Assembly: GCF_004421185.1 (NCBI RefSeq)
Contig: NZ_LXQB01000078.1
Coordinates: 1-64,000, forward strand
From: Methylacidiphilum sp. Yel
GTDB taxonomy: Bacteria > Verrucomicrobiota > Verrucomicrobiia > Methylacidiphilales > Methylacidiphilaceae
DNA: 64,000 bases
Reading direction: 5' to 3'
The stretch's first letter is position 1. Every line of letters begins with the position of its first letter. Shown piece by piece: positions 1 to 8,919 of this stretch. Below the pieces are notes generated by a model that saw nothing but the letters and a program-made list of their open reading frames with translations, was not told the DNA's origin and made no database searches. Made by a program: the position numbers and the translations under genes.

Positions 1-118
1 CCGATGAGAATGTCAGGGTCTATCAAAACCTCAACACCCTCATCGGAGAGCTTGCCCTGGCTAAATCTGGTCAGTTATCTCCAGGAATCCCCTGCCTTTA
101 GGCATGGGGAGGATGTCA
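1..118 (+). mobile_element. Right end of an IS200/IS605-like insertion sequence (cut by window edge)
   Basis: A strong hairpin lies at 89-109: CCCC-TGCC pairs with GGCA-GGGG, with a TTTA loop and one bulged T. It overlaps the end of an open frame and is followed by GGATGTCAA. Such a subterminal hairpin, overlapping the 3' end of the TnpB-type gene, is typical of IS200/IS605 right ends, where it is recognised by the Y1 transposase. The rest of the element lies before the window. Its end is only about 30 bp from the next start codon, so the element sits where the promoter of the following gene would be. Confidence 0.55.
3..101 (+). CDS. C-terminal tail of a probable IS-encoded protein (partial)
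   Basis: An open frame enters from the left edge and stops with TAG at 99-101, inside the right-end hairpin. Only 32 residues are visible (ending LSPGIPCL), with no diagnostic motif. The assignment to a TnpB/OrfB-type transposase rests only on its position over the IS200/IS605-like hairpin. It could also be a fortuitous open frame. Confidence 0.35.
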   Translation, partial: DENVRVYQNLNTLIGELALAKSGQLSPGIPCL

Positions 119-149
119 ATATCAAAAATCTACTGATGCGATTTCGCCG

Positions 150-1232
150 ATGCAGACGGAAGAAAAAATAAAGAGCCTTAGTGAACTTTCTGAAAGAATA
201 GGACAAATAGAAAGTTTAATTGGGACTCTTCGCTGCCAATTAGTATCTACAAAAGAATCTACCACCCGAAACGGTTCTTTTTTCCTGGATATAGAAATAG
301 CAGACCATTCAGGAAACAAAAAAATTAAAATATGGCAGGAATCACAAGCCTATGCTTCTTTTTTAACACTGCCCAAGAACGCCTTTGTCGAATTTTCAGC
401 GACTTTTCGCAATAGCTCTTATGGCTTGCAAGCGATCGTCCATACTCTGAGGGTTTTAAGCCAAGAAGAAATACAAGAGCTTCTTGAACAAAACCGAAAT
501 GCTGAAATTCAATCGGATTGGGAACTGCTTGAAAAAAAAATAGGTTCCATAGCAGATCCTCGCCTTTGTCGCTTATGTTCCCAATTTCTAATCGACTATG
601 GGGAAAGATTCAAAAGGGCGGCAGCTGCTAGAGAATACCATCATAATTTCCGTGGTGGCTTGCTCAGACATGTATGCCAAATGATCCAAGCTGCCGAAGG
701 GTTGATGGCAGCTTATCCTGTGTACAACTGGGACCTTATCAAAGCGGGGATCCTTTTCCATGATTGTGGAAAACTCTGGGAAAACGATTTTCAAGAACAG
801 GGATTTGTCATGAAAAGAAGCAAAACAGCCGAACTCATTGGACATATCCCAATAGGGGTAGAAATTGTCAACTCCTTATGGAGAAGCCTGCAACATAGCG
901 AGGAATTTCACAGAGCGTTGATTCCCCCTTCGGATCTGGTCCGAGTCCATCTCCTTCATTTAATCGTTTCCCATCACGGACTTAGAGAATATGGCTCACC
1001 TGTGACCCCAAGGACTCCAGAGGCTTGGATTCTCCATATCCTCGATAATCTGGATGCAAAATTAGAGATGTTTCGTTGCGCTTATGAAGAGGGAAAAGAA
1101 GTCGTTCCTGGTATCTTTGAAAGAAGGCCTCCTCTAGAAGGCTATCCTATTGCTCCCTTAAGCAAGTATATATCTAAACCAAAGTCTTTAGAACAGACCG
1201 AGGGGACCTCTCCAGAAAACCTTATTGATTAA
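150..1232 (+). CDS. YhaM-family 3'-5' exoribonuclease (OB fold + HD domain)
   Basis: The protein has 360 residues. An N-terminal OB-fold nucleic-acid-binding region (about 18-100) is followed by an HD-type metal-dependent phosphohydrolase domain (about 150-320). Likely metal ligands are H164/H165, H174 (LLRH), H204-D205 (FHDCGK) and H275/H276 (SHHG). This order and length match the YhaM family of cytoplasmic 3'-5' exoribonucleases, which act on RNA and single-stranded DNA. The ATG at 150 lacks a clear Shine-Dalgarno sequence. The start is supported because the OB fold begins soon after it, as in the family. An IS end lies just upstream. The 3' end overlaps the convergent purC by 11 bp. The family is clear; the exact substrate is not visible. 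Confidence 0.85.
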   Translation: MQTEEKIKSLSELSERIGQIESLIGTLRCQLVSTKESTTRNGSFFLDIEIADHSGNKKIKIWQESQAYASFLTLPKNAFVEFSATFRNSSYGLQAIVHTLRVLSQEEIQELLEQNRNAEIQSDWELLEKKIGSIADPRLCRLCSQFLIDYGERFKRAAAAREYHHNFRGGLLRHVCQMIQAAEGLMAAYPVYNWDLIKAGILFHDCGKLWENDFQEQGFVMKRSKTAELIGHIPIGVEIVNSLWRSLQHSEEFHRALIPPSDLVRVHLLHLIVSHHGLREYGSPVTPRTPEAWILHILDNLDAKLEMFRCAYEEGKEVVPGIFERRPPLEGYPIAPLSKYISKPKSLEQTEGTSPENLID

Positions 1233-2118
1233 TGGAGGCTTCTAGCTTTTTAAGTCGTTCTGGGAAAAGTCTTGAAAGGACTTCTTTATACCGCTTTTGT
1301 GTTTCTTCTATAATTTCTTGACTGAGATGTGGGGGTGGTGGCTGCTTGTTCCATTTCGATTGTTCTAGATACATGCGTATAATCTGCTTATCGTAATAGG
1401 CAGAATTTCCTTTGTGTTTTTCATAATCTTCGACTAACCAAAATCGAGAACTGTCCGGAGTAAGCATTTCATCGATCAAATAGAGTTTTTCATCTCTTCT
1501 ACCGAACTCAAATTTTGTATCCACAAGAATCAAGCCTTTTTGATAGGCATATTTTTTCCCAAAAAGATAGAGATCTAGGGTAATATTTTTTAAAACGTCG
1601 TAATTGTCCCCTAGGATTTTTTTGGCTGATTCTACATCAAGAGCCTCATCATGCCCTTCTTTTGCCTTTGTTGTAGGACTAAATAAAGGCTCAGGCAATG
1701 GACTGCCAAATGTCAAATGAGGGGGAAGTCGGTAGCCGCCTACTGTCCCTTTTTCAAGATATTCTTTCCAACCGCTACCCACTAGATAACCTCTGGCGAT
1801 AAATTCAACCGGAATTGGATCGCAAGGAAGCATTCGCATCAGTCTACCATTCCATTCTGGCAGGTTCACTTCAGGGGGAAGTTCCTCACTTAATAGCGCA
1901 TTGGGAAAAAGCAAGGAGGTTTTTTCCAACCAACCCAAGGCTATTTGATTAATAATAATTCCCTTTGTTGGAATAAGTTCCGGTAGGATGCAATCAAAGG
2001 CAGACACTCTATCAGTGGTCACCATCCAAAGTTCTTCTTTCCAGTAATAGAGATCTCTCACTTTCCCGCTTCTAATTTTTCGAAGACCGAATCGTTCCAA
2101 ATCTTGCTTTGCTTCCAT
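1222..2118 (-). CDS. purC: Phosphoribosylaminoimidazole-succinocarboxamide (SAICAR) synthase
   Basis: PurC condenses CAIR with aspartate using ATP to give SAICAR in cytoplasmic purine synthesis. At 298 residues it has the longer SAICAR-synthase form rather than the short version of about 240. The family signatures are visible: GKVRDLY near the N terminus, TTDRVSAFD, the IPVEFIARGYLVGSGW segment, and LVDTKFEFGR with LIDEMLTPDSSR in the C-terminal half. It starts at ATG 2118 with AAGGA upstream. It stands alone, divergent from the glycosidase/glycosyltransferase gene (109-bp gap) and overlapping the tail of the convergent yhaM-like gene. Confidence 0.95.
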   Translation of the reverse strand: MEAKQDLERFGLRKIRSGKVRDLYYWKEELWMVTTDRVSAFDCILPELIPTKGIIINQIALGWLEKTSLLFPNALLSEELPPEVNLPEWNGRLMRMLPCDPIPVEFIARGYLVGSGWKEYLEKGTVGGYRLPPHLTFGSPLPEPLFSPTTKAKEGHDEALDVESAKKILGDNYDVLKNITLDLYLFGKKYAYQKGLILVDTKFEFGRRDEKLYLIDEMLTPDSSRFWLVEDYEKHKGNSAYYDKQIIRMYLEQSKWNKQPPPPHLSQEIIEETQKRYKEVLSRLFPERLKKLEASINQ

Positions 2119-2226
2119 CTTTTTATTTAAATCCTTTTATTCTTTAAGCTATAATACTTTTTAAAGAATGTAATTTTCTTTCTTTTCAGACAGCTTAAAA
2201 TTAAACTTTTGCCCTGACATTTTGCT

Positions 2227-4761
2227 GTGACAACTTCAGCACCTTCTGAATCTCAACTATTTTCTCAAAGAATAAAAATTCATTCCAAATTTTTTTACGA
2301 CAAAGGGAAAAAATTCTACATCCAAGGAGTTAATTATGGCCCCTTCCGACCAAGGGATTCGACAAATTCCTATTTTCCTCTAGCTGAAGAAGTCAGAAAT
2401 GATTTTCTGCTCATGCAGCAAGCGGGAATAAATACGGTTAGAACCTATCATTTTCCTCCTTGCTGGTTGTTAGATCTAGCAGAAGAATATGGGCTAAAAA
2501 TTTTAGTTTCTATTCCTTGGACAGAAAGATACCACTATTTTTCCGATTCCCAGTCTTTCAATGCTTTTAAGCAGTGGATAATACAGAAAGTAAAAGAGTA
2601 TGAGGGACATCGAGCCCTAGTAGGTTATTTTGTCGACAACGAACTGCCGCCAGACTGTATTCGTTTTTATGGAAGAAAAAAAATTGAAAAACTCATTTCT
2701 GATCTGCTTCTCCTTATTAAGGATACTGATGGGGAAGCCCTTGTCAGCTATGCCAATTTCCCCCCAACGGAATACTTCCAACCATATCCTGTGGATTTTT
2801 ATAGTTTCAATGTTTATTTGCACAACCCCAAAGATTTGGAAGCCTATTTGTACAAGCTACAAAATCTAGCAGGGGAAAAACCGCTCATTCTAAGTGAGTT
2901 TGGCATGGATTCCTTAAGGCACGGACAGAACAATCAAGCATGGTTACTAGGAGAACATATTCGGATTGTTTTCCAATCAGGCCTAGCTGGAACGATCATA
3001 TTCAGCTGGACAGATGAATGGTTTACTGGAGGGATGGATATAGAAGATTGGGCTTTCGGATTGGTAACCAAAAATAGAGAACCTAAAAAAAGTTATTGGA
3101 TTATTCGCAAACTCTTCCAAGGACACCACCTTCCCCTTTACCAAAGATTTCCTTTGGAACGCACTCCGAAAGTCTCTGTGGTCGTTTGCAGTTATAATGG
3201 AGCCAATACTCTTTCTGATTGTCTTTCCTCATTGAGGGCTATTCAATATCCAGATTATGAAATTATAGTGGTCGACGATGGCTCAACGGATCATACCCAG
3301 GAGATACTCAAAAAATTTCCTGAAGTTATTGCCGTTCATCAAGCAAACAAAGGATTAGGAGTCGCCAGAAACGAAGGTATTAAAAGAGCTTCTGGAGAAA
3401 TTGTTGTTTTTACAGATTCAGACTGTATGGCCGATCCCGATTGGCTATATTTTCTTGTCAAGACACTGCTTGATAAGCAATACGTAGCCTGTGGAGGACC
3501 TAACTATTCTCCTATTCCCAAAGGTCTTCTACAGGCAATTATATCCCTAGCACCTGGCTCTCCCAGTCATGTACTGCTGACAGATAGTTCTGCCGAACAT
3601 ATTCCTGGCTGTAATATGGCCTTTTGGAAATGGATATTTGAGAAAGTAGGCTATTTTGATCCTACTTTTCGGAAAGCTGGAGACGATGTGGATTTTTGCT
3701 GGAGAATCTTATTTAATGGATACCAAATCGGATTTAATCCTTCGGCAATCGTTTGGCATTATAGAAGATTTACGATCAAAGAATATCTCAAACAGCAAAT
3801 AGGTTATGGAGAAGCCGAAGCGCTTCTTCGTTTTAAACATCCCCATTATTTCGGAGCGTTGGGCAGTGCAATCTGGAAGGGGCAAATATATGAACAAAAT
3901 TTTAATCTTTTCTCTTTGAGAAAATCTTCCATCTATCAAGGTATTTTTGGAACCGGATTGTTTCAATTTTTATACCCTGGAAAAGAAAATTATTGGGCTA
4001 CTCTTACAAGAAGTTTCGAGTATATGATGGCTGCTTTTTTGCTTTCTCTGCTCCTTTTTACTATTGAAAGAACTAGACTGTGGTTCTTTCTTCCTTTCCT
4101 TCCTCCTCTTTGGTCGGCCTTAAGCTATATTGCTCAACTGAAAGCAGATCCCAAAAAGTTGAGATTTAGTTCTAAACTTCTGCTTTTTTTCCTCGTCGTT
4201 ATCCAACCCATTGTTAGGGGCATTACAAGACATAAGCAGTGGTTTTTTTCTCGGAAGCTGCCAATAGCTTTTCCAGGGGACAGTACCCCTCTGATCCCTA
4301 TAATATTCACAATACAAACGCCTCTTATCCTCTCTTATTGGTCCAAAACAGGCCAAGATAGAATTAGCCTTTTAAAAAAGATTATAGAAAAACTCGATGA
4401 AAAAGCTTGCAGATATGCCTTAGATTCTGGTTGGGACAGTTGGGATATTTTTCTCTATGCAGACAACTTCTGGGACTGCCCTCTGCTTAGTCTTACTGAA
4501 ATCTATCCTCGAAATGAGAGGATTATAAAAATAAAATTGGATGCTAAACCAACATCTCTACACAAATTAATCTTCTTTGTTATGCTGCTTACTACATGCT
4601 TTCTATGGGTTGGAGTAGGACAGACTTCACTTTTAGCTACCCTACCTCTGCTAGCCCTTCTTTCTTTTTACTTGAGAATCAAACAAAGAAGGCTGTTCAT
4701 TAAACTTATTGCTTTAATCGATCAAGCTGCCAAAGAAACCCTTTTGACAAAAATCAAATGA
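2227..4761 (+). CDS. Clan GH-A glycosidase-like domain fused to a GT2 glycosyltransferase, with membrane segments
   Basis: This is a multidomain protein of 844 residues. Residues 20-305 form a TIM-barrel like clan GH-A glycosidases: NE at 138-139 fits the acid/base and E224 (SEFG) the nucleophile. Residues 314-560 are a GT2 fold: PKVSVVVCSYNG, DDGS 350-353, the DSD metal site 397-399 and GDDVDFCWR near 485-493. Three hydrophobic segments lie at about 600-670, a soluble stretch of about 100 residues follows, and two more segments lie at about 781-818. It starts with GTG and has no clear Shine-Dalgarno sequence. It overlaps the following ABC exporter by 4 bp, so the two are co-translated. The likely role is synthesis and trimming or branching of a glucan or exopolysaccharide at the inner membrane. 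GH17-GT2 beta-glucan synthases with NdvA-like exporters offer an analogy. The sugar is unknown. Confidence 0.8.
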   Translation: MTTSAPSESQLFSQRIKIHSKFFYDKGKKFYIQGVNYGPFRPRDSTNSYFPLAEEVRNDFLLMQQAGINTVRTYHFPPCWLLDLAEEYGLKILVSIPWTERYHYFSDSQSFNAFKQWIIQKVKEYEGHRALVGYFVDNELPPDCIRFYGRKKIEKLISDLLLLIKDTDGEALVSYANFPPTEYFQPYPVDFYSFNVYLHNPKDLEAYLYKLQNLAGEKPLILSEFGMDSLRHGQNNQAWLLGEHIRIVFQSGLAGTIIFSWTDEWFTGGMDIEDWAFGLVTKNREPKKSYWIIRKLFQGHHLPLYQRFPLERTPKVSVVVCSYNGANTLSDCLSSLRAIQYPDYEIIVVDDGSTDHTQEILKKFPEVIAVHQANKGLGVARNEGIKRASGEIVVFTDSDCMADPDWLYFLVKTLLDKQYVACGGPNYSPIPKGLLQAIISLAPGSPSHVLLTDSSAEHIPGCNMAFWKWIFEKVGYFDPTFRKAGDDVDFCWRILFNGYQIGFNPSAIVWHYRRFTIKEYLKQQIGYGEAEALLRFKHPHYFGALGSAIWKGQIYEQNFNLFSLRKSSIYQGIFGTGLFQFLYPGKENYWATLTRSFEYMMAAFLLSLLLFTIERTRLWFFLPFLPPLWSALSYIAQLKADPKKLRFSSKLLLFFLVVIQPIVRGITRHKQWFFSRKLPIAFPGDSTPLIPIIFTIQTPLILSYWSKTGQDRISLLKKIIEKLDEKACRYALDSGWDSWDIFLYADNFWDCPLLSLTEIYPRNERIIKIKLDAKPTSLHKLIFFVMLLTTCFLWVGVGQTSLLATLPLLALLSFYLRIKQRRLFIKLIALIDQAAKETLLTKIK

Positions 4762-6602
4762 AGAAGGCGACACAATTTTCAACGCATCGACTCAAGAAGC
4801 TTTCTTTTCTACCTGCCCTTTTTGATTCCTTTGCCATTTATAAGCGGACGTTGCCTTACTATCAACCTTTCTTTCCAAAACTCCTTCTCTGCGCATTGTT
4901 GATTATTCTTTCTGTGGGGTTGAATATCTTACGACCTTGGCCAGTGAAATGGCTCATTGACGACGTGCTACTAAAAACTATCAATCACCTCCCCCATGGT
5001 TATAGGCACAATCTTCTGACCACTGCTTTTATTGGCTGCGCAGCCTTATTTCTAATCTATTTGATCCATGGCCAATTATCCCTTCTAATCAATTCTTTAC
5101 TCTATCGCATAGGGTTATCGGCCCTTCTAAAATTAAGAACTGATACTTTCTCCTTCCTTCAATATCTTCCATTGCGTTTTCATGAATCGAACAAAAGTGG
5201 GGACATAGTCTATCGAATTGCCTATGACAGCCAATCAATACTGACCATGTTGATCAGAGGATTTAGCACTATCTTTAGTTCTTCTCTCCTTCTCATCGGG
5301 ACATTACTGGTGATGCTGAAGCTTAATCTATATCTAGCCACAACAGCCCTAGGCATTGCACCTTTGTTATGGGCAATTATCTCAGCCAATACTGCTAAAA
5401 TCAAACAAAAAAGTACCCGAGTCCAAGAACAGGAAAGCAATCTTTTGGCAGAGACCTCAGAAAGAATTTCTTCGATGCGGTTGATTCAAGCTTTCTCTAA
5501 AGAAGAAGAATCAATAGCATCTTTTGAAAAAGCAGCTTGGAACAGTCTGAACGCCAACTATGAATACCTGCAGACTAGTAACTTCTCTTCCCTTCTTATA
5601 ACAATGACCACAGCCTTCGGAACAGCCCTGATACTTTTCATAGGGACGAATGAAGTCTGGAAAGGAAGATTATCTATTGGGCAATTATGGATTTTTCTAA
5701 GTTATCTGGCTTCCTTATACCAACCGATGGAACAGCTCAGTTACACGTCTTGGGCTTTGGAAAGTGCCACAAGTAGCATGAAAAGAATTTTCGAACTCTT
5801 TGAGATTCCTAATGAAGTTTCAGAGCCTTCTAATGGAATTGTTTTGAAGGCTCCACAAGGTAAAATAGAATTTAGAAACGTCTCTTTCGAGTATCACCCA
5901 GGAAAGCCAGTTCTCAAAAATATAAGTTTCACTGTCAATCCTGGAGAACGGGTTGCTATTGTAGGTCCCACAGGATCCGGAAAAACAACCATTCTCTCCT
6001 TACTCTGTAGGTTTTATGATCCTATCGAAGGCGCTATCACTATCGACGGCATTGACTTACGAAACATGACCAAAAAATCATTACGCCAACATATTTCTCT
6101 AGTCTTACAAGATACCATTCTATTCAATACGAGCGTCGAAGAAAATATCAAATTCGGAAAAGAGGGAACGAGTCACGATCAAATCATCGAAGCAGCAAAA
6201 GAAGCTTCAGTCGATTCGTTTATTACCCAACTTCCAAAAGGATATGATACGATTGTAGGAGAAAAAGGGGCACTTCTCAGCGGAGGACAAAGACAAAGAA
6301 TAGGCTTAGCCAGAGCTTTCTTAAGAAATTCTCCAATCCTTCTTTTGGACGAACCAACCAGCTCTTTAGATTTAAAAACGGAACTAGAACTTATGTCTTC
6401 TTTACTACACCTTATGAAAAATAAGACTACTCTCTTCGTTACCCATAGGCTACACATCATTCATTCTTGGGAACGCATTCTTGTGATAGTAGATGGGAAA
6501 ATCTGTGAAGAAGGAAGCGGTAAAGAACTATTAGACAAAAAAGGGCTCTTCTATCAGCTGTGGAAAGCAGGCAATTTTTTCTCACCTTCTACTATTCTTT
6601 AA
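4758..6602 (+). CDS. MsbA/NdvA-type ABC exporter (fused permease and ATPase)
   Basis: This is a half-transporter of 614 residues. Six transmembrane helices lie in roughly residues 35-330, and an ABC ATPase domain in 365-600. Walker A is GPTGSGKTT starting at G403, the signature LSGGQ is at 507-511, and Walker B ends in D531-E532 (LLLDEPTSSLD), followed by a TH-R H-loop region. It should work as a homodimer exporting a lipid-linked or polymeric substrate across the inner membrane. The start codon overlaps the stop of the glycosidase/GT2 gene (ATGA), so the simplest reading is export of that enzyme's glycan. MsbA-like lipid flipping is possible. Its 3' end overlaps the convergent regulator by 11 bp. 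Confidence 0.9.
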   Translation: MKKATQFSTHRLKKLSFLPALFDSFAIYKRTLPYYQPFFPKLLLCALLIILSVGLNILRPWPVKWLIDDVLLKTINHLPHGYRHNLLTTAFIGCAALFLIYLIHGQLSLLINSLLYRIGLSALLKLRTDTFSFLQYLPLRFHESNKSGDIVYRIAYDSQSILTMLIRGFSTIFSSSLLLIGTLLVMLKLNLYLATTALGIAPLLWAIISANTAKIKQKSTRVQEQESNLLAETSERISSMRLIQAFSKEEESIASFEKAAWNSLNANYEYLQTSNFSSLLITMTTAFGTALILFIGTNEVWKGRLSIGQLWIFLSYLASLYQPMEQLSYTSWALESATSSMKRIFELFEIPNEVSEPSNGIVLKAPQGKIEFRNVSFEYHPGKPVLKNISFTVNPGERVAIVGPTGSGKTTILSLLCRFYDPIEGAITIDGIDLRNMTKKSLRQHISLVLQDTILFNTSVEENIKFGKEGTSHDQIIEAAKEASVDSFITQLPKGYDTIVGEKGALLSGGQRQRIGLARAFLRNSPILLLDEPTSSLDLKTELELMSSLLHLMKNKTTLFVTHRLHIIHSWERILVIVDGKICEEGSGKELLDKKGLFYQLWKAGNFFSPSTIL

Positions 6603-7743
6603 CCTCTTTGACTATTTTCCCTAAAGCCTCAAAACTATAACCAGGTAATAAGGCTAAATCATCTTTAAGATCCCCAGATTTGAGAAAATCAAGAAATTTT
6701 TCTACCGCAGGCTGCAAAATTAAATCATGAGGTATAGCTAACCAAAATTCCATCTCATAGAGAGGAACAAAATCCAAGGAAGTAATCTCCGCACAAGCCC
6801 TCGAACTTAATCCAACATCGGCAAATCCATACCCAACCGCCTTGGCAACATCCAAAGCAGTAGCTAGCTCAATCCGATATCCGTTAATTTGATGTGGTTG
6901 GATCCCCGCTTTATTGAGCAAGCTGTCAAGCAATATACGGGTTCCAGAGCCATCTTCTCTATTGACAAAGCGGACATTTTTTTGGAGGAGATCTTCTACT
7001 TGCCGTATTTTCAATGGATTGCCAGGTTTAACCACAAACCCTTCTTCCCACTTACTAAAAGCGAAAATTAAGCCTCCTGTCTTGGCCAATGCTTCGGTGC
7101 CACTTGCGATATTGTTTTTTGGATGCTCCTTAGGAAAATGGAAACCACCTACATGAGCAAATCCCAATTGCAGAGAACTTAAGGCTTTAAGACTTGGTTG
7201 TCTGAACCACCATAGCTTAAAGTCAGAATACCTAGCAAGACGATTGGAGAGCATTCCAAGAGCGGGATCACACCCAACCAAAAAAATTTGCTTTTCTATT
7301 TCTGAATATGGGCAAAGAAGCCTCAGTTGTCGACAATTCCCTTCAGAACTTACCCGAAAAGCATTCGCTTCAACATAGCCAAGATTTAACTCTAGACTGG
7401 CAGAAGGCCATGCAATCTTTTTTCCTCTTACCTCTCCCACCACCAATCTGTCTGGGCTTTTTTCAGTGAAGGTATTTTGCTGATCCACCCCAACAATGCA
7501 ATCGACATCTACAAAATCGGGGCTATAAGGAAAAAGAAACTCGACACTTTTTCCTAAAACTCGAGCCAACCTAAGAGCCACGGCCGTATTAGGTATATAG
7601 CGCCCATTTTCCATCGCATGAATGCTTTGGCGACTTACCCCAATTTTTGAAGCAAGTTCCTTTTGGGATAGACCTTTGCCAATCCTTGTCAACCGAAGAG
7701 GATTATTAATGAGAGAATCTTTTAAAGCCATCTTTCTACGCAT
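6592..7743 (-). CDS. XRE-type transcription regulator with periplasmic-binding-protein-like ligand domain
   Basis: The protein has 383 residues. Residues about 17-70 form a Cro/C1 helix-turn-helix (GLSQKELASKIGVSRQSI, MENGRYIPNTAVALRLARVLG). Residues 150-370 resemble the type 2 periplasmic binding fold seen in molybdate-sensing one-component regulators: VGCDPALGMLSNRL, NREDGSGTRILLDSLL, GYRIELATALDVAKAVGYGFADVGLSSRA. It has no signal peptide, so it is a cytosolic ligand-responsive regulator. An oxyanion such as molybdate or tungstate is suggested by the family but not shown. The gene begins 18 bp after ftsZ ends on the same strand, so it may be co-transcribed with the dcw cluster. Its targets are unknown. 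Confidence 0.8.
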   Translation of the reverse strand: MRRKMALKDSLINNPLRLTRIGKGLSQKELASKIGVSRQSIHAMENGRYIPNTAVALRLARVLGKSVEFLFPYSPDFVDVDCIVGVDQQNTFTEKSPDRLVVGEVRGKKIAWPSASLELNLGYVEANAFRVSSEGNCRQLRLLCPYSEIEKQIFLVGCDPALGMLSNRLARYSDFKLWWFRQPSLKALSSLQLGFAHVGGFHFPKEHPKNNIASGTEALAKTGGLIFAFSKWEEGFVVKPGNPLKIRQVEDLLQKNVRFVNREDGSGTRILLDSLLNKAGIQPHQINGYRIELATALDVAKAVGYGFADVGLSSRACAEITSLDFVPLYEMEFWLAIPHDLILQPAVEKFLDFLKSGDLKDDLALLPGYSFEALGKIVKEVKE

Positions 7744-7760
7744 GCCCTAGGAGTCAGTTT

Positions 7761-8882
7761 TCAAATTTTAATAGAGATCCCTTTTCTTAAAAAAGCTGGC
7801 AGATCCAAATTAACTCCTTTATGGACCGTTTTATAGCCTTTGGTAAAAATACCAGTTGAAATGCTGTCTTTTTGAAGACCATCGTCAGGTTGTGTAGAGC
7901 TTTTATTATCGGCAAGGATAGTATCGGTCCTTTCGAGTTGTTTTTCTATCTCTGTTTCAATAAACTTTTCTCCAGCAGCATTACCAATAAGAACAAACCC
8001 CTCCTCTCTAGCATCCATATTTTCTCTATTTTCTCTAATAATACTTAGATAGAAACGGTCGAACAAGCTTTCTTCAGCCTTGAAAAGGCTTCGTAAATCT
8101 TCCTCAGTTTTCGTAGGAGAAAGAAAAAAACAAACCCAGGCCACCTTCCTATTCTGTTCTAAACCGACATCCTTAGCCGGCTGCAAATAAGGTTGTATCT
8201 TGTCGGGTAGTTTCTCTACACCTCGTAAGGAAAAACTATAAAAGTCTTCGACAAAGAGAAGGGAAGGGAAATTTGTGCTATCAAAAGGAGCTTCTTCTGT
8301 AGCCGCTTGGGTTAAGTGGTACCAACAGGAAATGATAGAGCTTACTTTTTTATTAAGATTTCTATACACTCGAAGGGGATCGTCTGCTGGACCAAAAACT
8401 CCCTTTGCTTTTTCGTTAGAGAAAAAAATGAACTGATGAGGAAACTCTAAAAGTTCTTGCACTGTTTTTCTTGCAGTGTCTTGACGCGAAAAGGCCTCAG
8501 AATGGAACGGAAGAAAAGCTATAGAACTAAGCGTCTTGATTCTTTCGCTGGCTTTTCTAGAAAAAAATTGGAGCCCTGCACTGCCCATAGCCCCTCCAAG
8601 CCCAGATAAAACTAACAAATGCTCACATTCCTCCAATATCTGTTCAATTCTCGGTTCTTCTTCCTCGAAAATCTTCGACGCCAATTCCAAATCCCCACAA
8701 GTTCCTAACCCCTTTGTCGCCTCTTTGCCAAGTAGTATTCTTCTTTCAGCAAGGCTTCCTTCTACACTCGAAAAATCAGCATCCAAGGCATAAAAGAGGC
8801 CACTAGGCTCTTCAGCTAAGATCCATTCGTCCAATAGATTAATCCCCGCTTTCCCTATCCCCACAACGACATTTTTCGTCAA
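7761..8882 (-). CDS. ftsZ: Divergent FtsZ, degenerate GTP-binding and catalytic motifs
   Basis: The protein has 373 residues and lies directly downstream of ftsA, the usual place of ftsZ. The fold can be followed along canonical FtsZ: VVVGIGKAGIN for the first glycine loop, FYALDAD for the FFAVNTD segment, TKGLG at 57-61, and a conserved C-terminal peptide DLPAFLRK at 360-367, which in FtsZ binds FtsA and other partners. The tubulin signature GGGTGTG is replaced by GGAMGSA (96-102). The T7 loop, normally NVDFAD, reads around DSTNFPSLL (201-209), with no acidic residue where the two catalytic aspartates should be. GTP hydrolysis is therefore doubtful, while docking to FtsA seems kept. Upstream is ftsA (37-bp gap); downstream is the XRE regulator. 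Confidence 0.85.
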   Translation of the reverse strand: MTKNVVVGIGKAGINLLDEWILAEEPSGLFYALDADFSSVEGSLAERRILLGKEATKGLGTCGDLELASKIFEEEEPRIEQILEECEHLLVLSGLGGAMGSAGLQFFSRKASERIKTLSSIAFLPFHSEAFSRQDTARKTVQELLEFPHQFIFFSNEKAKGVFGPADDPLRVYRNLNKKVSSIISCWYHLTQAATEEAPFDSTNFPSLLFVEDFYSFSLRGVEKLPDKIQPYLQPAKDVGLEQNRKVAWVCFFLSPTKTEEDLRSLFKAEESLFDRFYLSIIRENRENMDAREEGFVLIGNAAGEKFIETEIEKQLERTDTILADNKSSTQPDDGLQKDSISTGIFTKGYKTVHKGVNLDLPAFLRKGISIKI

Positions 8883-8919
8883 AAGAACCCTTCCTTTTGT
8901 AGTGTAAATGAAATGGTGA

